From Verrucomicrobiaceae bacterium (GTDB lineage: Bacteria > Verrucomicrobiota > Verrucomicrobiia > Verrucomicrobiales > Akkermansiaceae), in the NCBI GenBank assembly GCA_027483005.1, contig JAIXVN010000324.1, positions 1-8,935 on the forward strand: a stretch of DNA of 8,935 nucleotides, read 5' to 3'. The number at the start of each line of letters is the position of its first letter. The first letter of the stretch is position 1. Below the pieces are notes generated by a model that was not told the DNA's origin, searched no databases, and was given only the letters and a program-made list of their open reading frames with translations. Shown one piece after another: positions 1-7,085 of the stretch. The translations under genes and the position numbers were made by a program.

Positions 1-600
1 GTACCACCCGGTGGCGTGCGCGATCAGCGAGCCGTCCCAGGCGATCGAGAACTGGTCGGTTTTCATGCCTTCGGCGGGTGGGCGCTCGCCGAAGTCGAAG
101 GCGAGCACGCGGTCCTCGCGTTCGAGCGCCTTGCGGGCCTTCTTGTTCATGCCGTCGGAGTCGAAATACTGCGCCTTCAGCCCCTTGCCTTCGCCGGGCG
201 GGGTGAACTTGCCGAAGCTGCCGATCAGGTCGGCCACCGACTCGCGGAACTGGCGGTTCGTCAGTCGGGCAAAGGCGGCTTTCGGTGTGGGAGTGCTTTT
301 CGCGCGGGCTTCGGCGGAGTAGAACGCGCCGTAGATGTATTCAGCGACCCTCTGGGATTCCTCGGCGTTGAGCAGCTCCGGTTTGTCCTCCGGCATCTTG
401 CGATCGATGTAGCGGGAGAGCGACGGCAGGGTGCGTTCGCCTTGGAGCGGCTCCTTGACCTCGTCCGGTACGCCTTCGCCGTTTTTGCCATGGCAGGAGG
501 CGCAGTGCTCGGCGTAAATTGTCTCACCGCTCGGCAACGCTTCCTGAGCGGGCAGGATGCCAGTCAGACCCAGGAACATGAGGATTGGAACGCGCGGCAT
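1..600 (-). CDS. Exported c-type cytochrome/DUF1587/PA14 protein (DUF1592-family type), partial: N-terminal 200 residues
   Basis: The reading frame stays open from the ATG at 600 to the left edge, so only the N-terminus is present. Residues 1-19 (MPRVPILMFLGLTGILPAQ) form a short signal peptide. A haem c attachment site, CASCH, lies at residues 33-37, and KMP at 68-70 offers a likely axial methionine, making residues 22-95 a small class I cytochrome c (PSCyt1 type). Residues about 109-127 (ARLTNRQFRESVADLIG) match the start of DUF1587. From about 139 (GLKAQYFD) to the edge (FSIAWDGSLIAHATGWY) the sequence resembles a PA14 carbohydrate-binding-type domain. From family knowledge, such proteins in Planctomycetes and Verrucomicrobia continue with DUF1595/1592/1588/1585 and often pair with DUF1552 proteins; that continuation lies outside the window. 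The protein should act in the periplasm or at the cell surface; the substrate is unknown. An in-frame GTG 18 bases upstream is an alternative start, but the ATG places the signal peptide better. No strong ribosome-binding site is visible. Confidence 0.9.
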   Translation of the reverse strand, partial: MPRVPILMFLGLTGILPAQEALPSGETIYAEHCASCHGKNGEGVPDEVKEPLQGERTLPSLSRYIDRKMPEDKPELLNAEESQRVAEYIYGAFYSAEARAKSTPTPKAAFARLTNRQFRESVADLIGSFGKFTPPGEGKGLKAQYFDSDGMNKKARKALEREDRVLAFDFGERPPAEGMKTDQFSIAWDGSLIAHATGWY

Positions 601-619
601 GATCGGCGACGGATACACC

Positions 620-642
620 CCCGGAAGCTTGATGCTTCCGGG
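620..642. repeat. Perfect 9-bp inverted repeat upstream of the cytochrome gene
   Basis: The arms CCCGGAAGC and GCTTCCGGG flank a 5-base loop (TTGAT on the plus strand). The element ends 19 bases before the start codon at 600, so it would be in the promoter or 5' leader of the minus-strand gene. No T-run follows on either strand, which argues against an intrinsic terminator. A TTGACA hexamer on the minus strand (652-647) lies just upstream, but nothing like TATAAT is found at the proper distance. It could be an operator for a dimeric regulator or a leader hairpin; which one cannot be told from sequence. Confidence 0.55.
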
Positions 643-900
643 AAAATGTCAATGCAAGTATTGCACGGATCGGAAAATTCGCAGACGGAATTTCTGGATC
701 ATCCTCCAATTGGGATACCGACCATTGAAGGGCTTCATCTCGGGTCACGACGAGGGCACCGTGGACAGGCGGGAGTTCGTGGAGACTGCTGGGAATTCGC
801 TTTTGGAGCGAGGGCCAGAGAAGTCCGCACCTCGCGACCTGCTTGTGAGCGAAGTTCCGAGTCTCAGGTGTTCAGGCCTGCGAAGACCGTGCCCGCGAGA

Positions 901-930
901 TGGCAGCAGGAAAGCGCCGACAGGCTGCCA
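901..930. repeat. Inverted repeat, 7-bp arms, 16-base spacer
   Basis: TGGCAGC at 901-907 is the reverse complement of GCTGCCA at 924-930. It could fold into a hairpin on either strand. No T-run follows, and no gene end lies nearby. It may be part of an extragenic repeat family; only a whole-genome comparison could show that. Confidence 0.4.
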
Positions 931-1100
931 CAAGTTGAGAATGCGAACCGCGAATGGACGCCAAGGCATGTGAGTGTCATGGCATGGGGCAGAACTCCAA
1001 ATCGACATCACTCAAAGCAGATGAGTTTGCGGGCCATGTTTGATCGGATTCATATGCATTGGTGGTTGATGAAACCGGAAGGGGAGCGCTTGGGCCGCCC

Positions 1101-1126
1101 GGGACACGACATGAGTGTCGTGTCTC
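1101..1126. repeat. Palindromic element, 8-bp perfect arms extended to 10 with one G-U pair
   Basis: GACACGAC at 1103-1110 and GTCGTGTC at 1117-1124 are exact reverse complements around the 6-base centre ATGAGT. The stem extends two more pairs, through a G-U pair (1102/1125) and a G-C pair (1101/1126). This is the strongest dyad in the gap. Its compact form and extragenic position resemble REP-type elements, but one copy in the window cannot prove a repeat family. No intrinsic-terminator T-run is present. Confidence 0.5.
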
Positions 1127-1131
1127 CATGG

Positions 1132-1166
1132 GGACGAGAAACGCCGGACAAGCACGAAGCTCGTCC
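1132..1166. repeat. Inverted repeat, 7-bp arms, immediately beside the 1101-1126 palindrome
   Basis: GGACGAG at 1132-1138 pairs with CTCGTCC at 1160-1166 over a 21-base spacer. A further small dyad, CCAGG/CCTGG, follows at 1165-1169/1177-1181. Three dyads within 80 bases suggest a structured, possibly repetitive, extragenic element rather than chance single hairpins. Confidence 0.4.
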
Positions 1167-1203
1167 AGGGCTGCAACCTGGCACTTGGCCGTTGGAACTT
1201 TAC

Positions 1204-1339
1204 TCACCCCAGCGTCCACTCCGGCAGGCGCGCGATCTCACCACCCTTGTGGGCGGATCCGTGGGCAAGGATGCCAGTGCAGGTAGTGCGCGAAGTCCGG
1301 GCACTTGACCTCTTCGTGGATCTCCGGCTCCGGCTTCAT
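1204..1339 (-). pseudogene. Short frameshifted reading frame, possible relic of a small gene
   Basis: From the ATG at 1339 a frame of 33 codons runs to a TGA at 1238-1240. It begins MKPEPEIHEEVKCPDF and continues with AHYLHWHPCPRIR. Third codon positions are almost all G or C, like the real genes in this window, and the composition (acidic start, then Cys/His/Trp-rich) looks protein-like. Dropping one G from the GGG at 1244-1246 (minus strand) would bypass the stop and continue as GGEIARLPEWTLG to a TGA at 1204-1206. The frame is also open upstream of the ATG for about 16 codons. I do not recognise a family. It may be a decayed small gene, the C-terminal scrap of a larger one, or an overlooked 33-residue peptide; there is no ribosome-binding site. 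The call is inference. Confidence 0.3.
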
Positions 1340-1388
1340 GGTGGTGTGGCCGACGGGCGCGGGCTTTGAAGCGGCATTGCTGCCTCAA

Positions 1389-1411
1389 CGAAGGCGGTTT
1401 GCCGCCGTTCG
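1389..1411 (-). terminator. Candidate terminator hairpin downstream of the giant repeat gene
   Basis: On the minus strand, CGAA and GGCGG pair with CCGCC and TTCG around a CAAA loop, giving a 9-bp stem with one bulged base. It starts about 42 bases after the stop codon of the 1821-residue protein. Only a short, broken T-rich stretch follows, so a Rho-independent terminator is possible but weak. Confidence 0.35.
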
Positions 1412-1452
1412 ATGTCATCCGAGGGGGCTCGCGGGTGGGTGGGATCCAAGTT

Positions 1453-4400
1453 TCACGGAACGACCTTGATGCGGGCGAATCGCGGCGAACCGGGTGCGAT
1501 CGGGAGCGTGAGGGTGACGGTGTCCTTGCCTGCGCTCGGGGAGTTCTTGACCACGGTGAGGCCCGGGTTGTTGGCAACCGCTCCTCCGGGCACGATGTAG
1601 CTTGCGGGCCAGTTGGTCAGGTCGGTGCCCGTTTCGATCGCCAGCGTGGTGGTGCCGTCAATCGATGCCTGGTCGCGGATGAACGAGAGGATCATGTTGC
1701 CTCCGTTCGTGGAGAGTTTCGGCAACCTGGCCGCATCCCTGGTGGTGGAGGTTCCGCCGAGGACGTACTCGACTCCATTGTCCACGCCGTCGCCGTCAAA
1801 GTCGTCAGCAGCGGTGCCGGTCGGGGCGTTGGTGGAGGTCCACGAGGAGTAACCGAACTGCGTCATGCTCAGGATGCCGGTGGCTTCAGTGAACGTGTAT
1901 CTCTTGTTGCCAACGGATTTGCTCCAGACATTGGAGGTTTCCGACCATCCGGCACCCACCAGGTTGAATGTGGCGCCGAAGGTTTCACTGAGGATGGCGG
2001 CATCCACCAATGTCCATGAGCCGGATGTCAATGAGGAGATATCAGTGACGGTGGTGTCGATGTTGAAATCGCCATTGATGGTGACAGCGCCCGTGCCGGT
2101 GAGTTTGTTGTTAGAGCCGGAGGCGGCACCGAGGACGAACTTGAGTTGCGCGTTGTCGGCGAGTGCAAGGGTGCCGCCGCTGACGAGGGTGTTGCCGGTG
2201 TAGGAGTTGACACCGGCGAGGGTCAGCGTGTTGCTTCCTGCCTTGGTCAGGCCGCCATTGAGCGATGACACATCCGCCAACAGGCCTTGGGTGAGGGTGA
2301 TGCTGCCGTTGGTGGTGTCAAACCTGGCACCACCCGCCTTGATGTAGGCAGTGGTCAAACCGCCCATGTAGGTCGAGCTCGCAGCCAGCGGCTTCAGCGT
2401 GCCGCCGTTGAAATTGATGGTGGCCGTGGTGCCGCTGCCGCGCACGGTCGGAAAGGCGGGCAAGGTGACGTCGGCCGAGCCTCCGATGTTCATCGTGACG
2501 ACGCCCGAGTTGCCAACACCCAGCGCGGGAAAGCTCGTCGCGCTGAAGGTTCCACCGGTGACGGAGAAGGTCGAGTTGAGCCCGGTGGCCGCCGCCGCCG
2601 CGCCGCCGATCGACAGGATGGTCACCGACGCCGTCCCGCCGGTCTGATTGAAAACGTTGGTCGTGTTGATGACCGGTGAGTCCGAACGCCCCACCATCAA
2701 CTGGGAGACACCTGTCAGGACCAGGTTTCCTGTCCCACTGAGATTGAAGGTCGAGGTCCCGCCATCATTGGTTCCCAAGATCACTCCGCGGTTGGCAACT
2801 GCGGTGGCGGTCAGGGTGCCGCCACTCAAGTTATAGGTGCCGTTGCCGCCGTTGCCGGCCAGTGTTCCGGTGATGCCGCCGTTGCCGAGAATCAACTGGG
2901 TTCCGGTCAGGGTCAATGCGCCGCCAGTTTGATTGACGATGCCGAGCGCGGTCCCATTGCCCGCCCCGACAGTAACGGTTCCTGTCTGGAACGTGCCATT
3001 GCTGACGTTCAACGTGCCGGTGCTTCCGTTCAAATTGCCCACGTTGATCGCCCCGGCGGTGGCGGTGCGGTTTCCGGTGAGGTTCAGGATGCCGCCGCTG
3101 ACCGTGGTGCTGCCGGTGTAGAGGTTTGCGCCGGAAAGCGTCAGCGTGCCCGTGCCGGATTTCCTGATGCTGCCGGTTGCCACCGCCCCGTTCACCATGC
3201 TGGTGGTCGAGCCGATCACCCCGCTCAGGGTGCTGGTGGTTCCATTGCCCGCGAAGTCATACACAATACCGGTGCCTGCGCGGAAGATGAACGGACCCGA
3301 GGTGTTGACGTTTCCTGTTAGAACGGTCGTGGATGCGCCGGTCGCGTTGTTGTGAACGTAGCCGGCACCCGTGATGTTGTTGGCGTAGGTGGCGCCGTCC
3401 ACCACCAGTCCGCTGCTTGTCGAGCCACCTGCTCCCAGCGCGGTCAGGTTGATGGTTCCGGTGCCGGCTCCGTTGGGAGTGCTCGACAGAAGATAGAGGA
3501 AAGCCCCGGCATTGACGGTGGTGCCTCCACTGTAGGTGTTGAGGTTGCTCAGGGGCTGGGTATTGGCCTGGATCACGACCGCGACCTTGCCACCGGAGGT
3601 GGTGGTGGAATCACGGATCGCGACAAGACTGCCATTGACGGTGGCGGTTCCTGCCAGGGTCAGTGTGGAGGTGCCGCTGCCCGAGTTGTTGGCGACGGTG
3701 CCAGTCCCGGTTCCGGCGGTGAACCTGATGCTCTGATTCGTGCCGTTGAGGTCAAGCAAGCCTCCTGAGCTGACGGAAACCGTGGAGCCTGCCGCTCCGG
3801 GAGTGCCGCTGCCGCTCAGCCTGAGGGTGCCTCCGCTGATGGCCGTGCCGCCGGTGTAGGAGTTGGCCAGGGTGAGGATGGTGGTGCCGCTTCCAATCTG
3901 GGAGAAATCGCCGTCTCCGCTGATGGCGGCCTTGAGGGCATTGGATCCCTGGGTGACGGTGTCGCTGCGATTCACCGCCAGCGTCGCACCGGAGTCCACG
4001 ATGATGTTGAGGGAATTCTGGGAGATTCCGCCGGTCGTGCCACCGTTGCCGATCATCAGGGTCCCGGCGGTGACGATCGTGTCTCCGTTGTAAATGTTCT
4101 GGGCAGTGAAGGCCAGGGTTCCCTCGCCGGTCTTGTTGAAGGGGGAGTTGCCGGGCGCGCCGCCCGCGCCTGCCGTGCCGCCGTTGATCAACCCGCTCAT
4201 GACCGCATCGATCTCCGCAGAACCATCCCCCACCTCGACGGTGCGTGCGCCACCGTTCATCGAAATCGGCTGCTGCCAATCGAGGGTGGCGTCGGCTGTG
4301 GCGTGGCCGAGGACGAGGGTTCTGCCGCCGCCGATGAAGTTGGTGGCGGTCCAGTTGATGGCGGTCGCGCTGAATTTCACCGCGCGGGTCGCGCCGAACG

Positions 4401-6918
4401 CGGCGAAGCCACCGTCGGCGGTCCATTGAACCTGGGCAGCGCCCGTGCCGATCGTGCGCGAGGTGAGGTCCCCTGCCCCCAGTCCGAGAATGCCGCCGCC
4501 GAGCGCGAGATTGGTGGTGGGAAGTGCGGATGCATGGCTGATGAGCAGAAGCCCGTCGTTCACGCTGGTCGTCGCGGTGTAGCTGTTCGATCCGTTGGTG
4601 AGTTCCAGCGTTCCGCCGCCGGTCTTGTTGAAGGTGCCACCACCGGTTAGGACCCCGCTGATTCTTGCATCGATGGGAGCGGAGCCGTCGTCCACCTGGA
4701 TGGTCCGGGCACTGCCTGCGAAGGAAAGATTGGAGCTCCAGATGAGTGTGGCGTCAGCGGTCGCATGGCCGAGGATCAGGGATTTCCCGTCGAGGGTGAT
4801 CCCGTTCCAGCTCATCGTTCCCGGCGTGACGGTGCGATTCGCGCCGAAGGCCGCGAAGCCGCCATCACCCGTCCATTGCACCTGGTTGGAACCGGTGCCA
4901 TGGGCGCGGCTGAAATCTCCGCTGGCCAGGCCGATCACGCCACCGCCACTCAGCCTCAAGTTGCCAGTGGGCAGCGCGTCGGTGGTGTCGAGTCGCAGGA
5001 CCCCATCGGCCACGGTGGTGGCACCGGTGTAGGTTTTTGCACCCGTGAGCACCAGCGTTCCCGCGCCATCCTTCGTCAAGGCACCAGCGCCGCTCACCGC
5101 CCCGGAGAAACTGAGCGTGCCGGACGAGGATTGATTGACGACCAGCTCGCCCGTCAACGCCATTGGGGCCGAGATGAGGTCGTTCGCACCCGTCGATTTG
5201 TTCAGGCCCGCGGCCGCAGATCCATTGCTGAAGGTGAGGGTGCCGCCGGTGGAGGCGAGGGTGAAACCGTGGGTGGCGTTCGAGTCTCCCAGAAACAGGG
5301 AGCCGAGCGTGGCCGAGGTGGTCAGGTTGACCGTCTGATTGCCCGCGATGTTGTTGTTGATGCGGAGGGTCACTCCGGCGGCATTGGGGACCGGATTGAC
5401 GGACCAGTTGGTGCCGGTGCTCCACTGATAGGAAGCGGCGGCGGTCGGCAGCCAGGTGGCACCTGTCGGAATCACGCCGGTGATCGAGATGAGAAACTGG
5501 CCGAGGCTGGCGTAATCCGTGTATCCGGTGGTGAGCGGATCGCCGTTGCCGATGCCGTCCACGGAGAAGAAATAATCGCCGAGGGCCACGGAGCGGGTGA
5601 GAGTGACCTGCTGGGTGCCGGCAGCGGTGTCAGCGGAATTGGCGGTCTGCAGCAGCGTGCCGGCGGAATCGTAGAGCTTCACCTCAATGCGGAGATTGGA
5701 GTCGCGGGGAGCTGGTTTGACGTTGATGGCGAGCGAACCACCAGCTGCGGTGACGCGGAAGAAATCCAGATCGGTTCGTTTTTCGATGACGCCCTCGGTG
5801 AGGAGCGGAATGGTATCGGCCGAGAGCACGGTGGCCGTGGCGGTGGTGCTGCCGTGATCATCCGGGCGATAGACCGCGCCCTGGGTGAGCATGACGGCGA
5901 GATCGTCCTGCGTGTTGTTCGCACTGGTGTATTCGCCTTTGCTCCATTGCACGATTTCCTTGGAGTAGCCGACGCCCATGATGGGCGCCCAGTTGCCCTG
6001 GCCTGAATAGTAGGACGCCCCGCCGGTAACGCCGTCGTGATTCAATCCGAGCGTGTGGCCGACCTCGTGACTGGTGGCTTCCGCGATGTTCTTTTCGCTG
6101 TTGCCCAGATTTCCCGGAAACACCCAGCAGGGAACGTCGCTGGCCACATCAAAGGTTCCCACGAATGCCACTCCTCCCGCGCTGCTGGTGTACCAGTCAC
6201 CGGCTCCGCCGCTGCTGCCGCCGATGCATACCCGGATGCCATAGGTCAGGTCGCTGGAATTTGATTTGCTCAAGGCAGGAACCCCGGGGTCCTGGGTGGT
6301 GACATCAATGTCGAACATCGCATAGTCTTCGGCGACGCGCTGCCAGATGTAGATGATTCGCTCGCGCTCGCTGCTGGTGAAGGTGGCAGGATCGCCATTG
6401 GTGTCGAAGGGCGGCGCGGAGGCCCCATCCTTCCAGTAGCCTGAGGTGTTGTCGACGTGGCCGTCGAAATCGAGATAGATGACGCGATTGGCACCGGGGC
6501 GGCTGTGCAGCAGGAACGCTTCCTCAGTCGGGAAAGGTGCCGGGTCGGTGGTGCCGATCGCGGCGCTGGGAGCTTCCGCCGCAGCGACGGGGGCATGAAG
6601 CTCGCACGAATAGAAGAGTCGTCCCTCGGAGTTGGATTGGAGGCAGTGGTCGGAGCGGAACAGGGCGCGGAGTTGCTCCGGGGTCTTGCGGTAATGGGCG
6701 GCGAGTTCCGGCAACCTGTTGCCCAATGCACCAATGGCGGCCTCGCCACGCGTTGCGGCGAGGAGTCGGATGCCGGCTGGGAATTCCGGGCGGATCGTTT
6801 CCTGACCGGGAGAAGAGGTCAGGGCGGCGGTGAAAATGGCCGCTGACAGGCGAAGCACTCTCCCTGTGAAGGATTCAAAGTTCCGGATCGGCAGGGTCAT
6901 GGGCAATTCAGGATCCAT
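1453..6918 (-). CDS. Giant secreted metzincin protease with autotransporter-associated beta-strand repeats
   Basis: The product has 1821 residues. A signal peptide covers about residues 7-39 (arginines, then LSAAIFTAALTSSPG). The second methionine (MTLPIRN, codon at 6900) is an equally good start, and neither has a clear ribosome-binding site. A propeptide-like stretch (40-135) precedes a zinc protease domain (about 144-345) with HEVGHTLGLNHD at 284-295, the metzincin HExxHxxGxxHD signature (His284, His288 and His294 as zinc ligands, Glu285 catalytic), and a Met-turn at PIMGVGY (Met314). Residues about 355-480 (DLDFFRVTAAGGSLAINV ... GDYFFSVDG) resemble a bacterial pre-peptidase C-terminal (PPC) domain. 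From about 490 to 1690 there are Gly/Thr/Ser/Asn-rich beta repeats of the autotransporter-associated (PATR) type, for example TLVLTGAKTYTGATTV, LTLSGANLYTGSTTVSGG and LTLAGVNSYTGNTLVSGG. The C-terminus holds a calcium-loop motif DFDGDGVDNGVEYVLGG (1706-1722) and a verrucomicrobial C-terminal module ending ARIKVVP. No translocator beta-barrel, LPXTG or PEP-CTERM signal is seen, so secretion beyond the Sec step is unexplained. Likely an exported, surface-associated or released protease; substrate unknown. Confidence 0.92.
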   Translation of the reverse strand: MDPELPMTLPIRNFESFTGRVLRLSAAIFTAALTSSPGQETIRPEFPAGIRLLAATRGEAAIGALGNRLPELAAHYRKTPEQLRALFRSDHCLQSNSEGRLFYSCELHAPVAAAEAPSAAIGTTDPAPFPTEEAFLLHSRPGANRVIYLDFDGHVDNTSGYWKDGASAPPFDTNGDPATFTSSERERIIYIWQRVAEDYAMFDIDVTTQDPGVPALSKSNSSDLTYGIRVCIGGSSGGAGDWYTSSAGGVAFVGTFDVASDVPCWVFPGNLGNSEKNIAEATSHEVGHTLGLNHDGVTGGASYYSGQGNWAPIMGVGYSKEIVQWSKGEYTSANNTQDDLAVMLTQGAVYRPDDHGSTTATATVLSADTIPLLTEGVIEKRTDLDFFRVTAAGGSLAINVKPAPRDSNLRIEVKLYDSAGTLLQTANSADTAAGTQQVTLTRSVALGDYFFSVDGIGNGDPLTTGYTDYASLGQFLISITGVIPTGATWLPTAAASYQWSTGTNWSVNPVPNAAGVTLRINNNIAGNQTVNLTTSATLGSLFLGDSNATHGFTLASTGGTLTFSNGSAAAGLNKSTGANDLISAPMALTGELVVNQSSSGTLSFSGAVSGAGALTKDGAGTLVLTGAKTYTGATTVADGVLRLDTTDALPTGNLRLSGGGVIGLASGDFSRAHGTGSNQVQWTGDGGFAAFGANRTVTPGTMSWNGITLDGKSLILGHATADATLIWSSNLSFAGSARTIQVDDGSAPIDARISGVLTGGGTFNKTGGGTLELTNGSNSYTATTSVNDGLLLISHASALPTTNLALGGGILGLGAGDLTSRTIGTGAAQVQWTADGGFAAFGATRAVKFSATAINWTATNFIGGGRTLVLGHATADATLDWQQPISMNGGARTVEVGDGSAEIDAVMSGLINGGTAGAGGAPGNSPFNKTGEGTLAFTAQNIYNGDTIVTAGTLMIGNGGTTGGISQNSLNIIVDSGATLAVNRSDTVTQGSNALKAAISGDGDFSQIGSGTTILTLANSYTGGTAISGGTLRLSGSGTPGAAGSTVSVSSGGLLDLNGTNQSIRFTAGTGTGTVANNSGSGTSTLTLAGTATVNGSLVAIRDSTTTSGGKVAVVIQANTQPLSNLNTYSGGTTVNAGAFLYLLSSTPNGAGTGTINLTALGAGGSTSSGLVVDGATYANNITGAGYVHNNATGASTTVLTGNVNTSGPFIFRAGTGIVYDFAGNGTTSTLSGVIGSTTSMVNGAVATGSIRKSGTGTLTLSGANLYTGSTTVSGGILNLTGNRTATAGAINVGNLNGSTGTLNVSNGTFQTGTVTVGAGNGTALGIVNQTGGALTLTGTQLILGNGGITGTLAGNGGNGTYNLSGGTLTATAVANRGVILGTNDGGTSTFNLSGTGNLVLTGVSQLMVGRSDSPVINTTNVFNQTGGTASVTILSIGGAAAAATGLNSTFSVTGGTFSATSFPALGVGNSGVVTMNIGGSADVTLPAFPTVRGSGTTATINFNGGTLKPLAASSTYMGGLTTAYIKAGGARFDTTNGSITLTQGLLADVSSLNGGLTKAGSNTLTLAGVNSYTGNTLVSGGTLALADNAQLKFVLGAASGSNNKLTGTGAVTINGDFNIDTTVTDISSLTSGSWTLVDAAILSETFGATFNLVGAGWSETSNVWSKSVGNKRYTFTEATGILSMTQFGYSSWTSTNAPTGTAADDFDGDGVDNGVEYVLGGTSTTRDAARLPKLSTNGGNMILSFIRDQASIDGTTTLAIETGTDLTNWPASYIVPGGAVANNPGLTVVKNSPSAGKDTVTLTLPIAPGSPRFARIKVVP
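4138..5076 (-). repeat. Tandem duplication of a ~150-residue module inside the giant protein
   Basis: Residues about 615-763 and 764-927 align along their length with an offset of 150-154. Matching landmarks are TKDGAGTLVLTG/NKTGGGTLELTN, LPTGNLRLSGGG/LPTTNLALGGG, QWTGDGGFAAFGANR/QWTADGGFAAFGATR and the identical GHATADAT. The second copy ends in an insertion (GGTAGAGGAPGNSP) before a third start of the unit (NKTGEGTLAFTA). The DNA keeps the match at the unit borders, where CCGGTCTTGTTGAA (plus strand) occurs near both 4620 and 4128. The rest of the repeat region is far less regular, so this pair is probably the youngest duplication. Confidence 0.8.
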
Positions 6919-7085
6919 TTACACTTACTAGCGTCGAGAGGACCACGGAAGATCATTGGATTCAACCCCGATCTCAGCGCTTGTCCTCTGTGGTCCCAGG
7001 TCGATGGCCGGGGTCGTCGCGTTGACACACTTGTTCCGTAATTCGAAACTGATGGGAGGACCTGTCTTGTGGATAAGCCACCAAG
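6919..7085. promoter_or_regulatory. Divergent intergenic region between the giant gene and the small membrane protein
   Basis: The 167 bases must hold the starts of both transcripts unless the small gene is read from further away. A perfect TTGACA lies at 7022-7027 on the plus strand, but the hexamer 17 bases later (GAAACT, 7045-7050) matches TATAAT at only three positions, so the promoter for the plus-strand gene is tentative. Matching arms GGACCAC (6940-6946) and GTGGTCC (6990-6996) form a wide inverted repeat near the start of the giant gene, a possible paired protein-binding site. GGGAGGA at about 7054-7060 is Shine-Dalgarno-like but serves only a 24-codon frame starting at the ATG it follows. 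Confidence 0.35.

Larger units (their letters stand above)
643..1203. other. Gene-poor stretch with several inverted repeats
   Basis: No frame here on either strand shows a recognisable family, a credible start, or the G/C-rich third positions seen in the neighbouring genes. What can be seen is dyad symmetry: 7-bp arms at 901-907/924-930, the 8-bp palindrome CAGGCCTG at 873-880, 8-bp arms at 1103-1110/1117-1124, 7-bp arms at 1132-1138/1160-1166 and 5-bp arms at 1165-1169/1177-1181. The part between about 660 and 780 also contains the upstream region of the cytochrome gene, but I see no clear promoter hexamer pair. The most economical reading is an intergenic region carrying extragenic palindromic elements or degenerate mobile-element debris. 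Confidence 0.5.

Noticed and set aside
745..1219. Minus-strand frames of 80 and 88 codons (745-1011 and 977-1219)
   Set aside because: Arg/Ser/Pro-rich translations without third-position bias or ribosome-binding sites. They cross the inverted repeats and are better seen as non-coding.
16..1308. Plus-strand open frame of 430 codons
   Set aside because: Its first 585 bases are antisense to the clear cytochrome/DUF1587/PA14 gene, and the rest passes through the palindrome-rich gap. The translation is low-complexity Arg/Gly-rich with no family.
2000..5400. Possible tandem DNA repeats or CRISPR-like periodicity on the plus strand
   Set aside because: The recurring GCCGGTGTAGG/GTGCCGCC-type words are codons of the protein beta repeats; spacing is irregular and no identical repeat-spacer structure exists.
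4765..6006. Plus-strand open frame of 413 codons, and similar ones at 1366-2019, 2287-2679, 2929-3321 and 3352-3768
   Set aside because: All are antisense to the giant repeat protein. GC-rich repeated Gly/Thr codons remove stops on the other strand, giving Gly/Arg/Ala-rich mirror frames.
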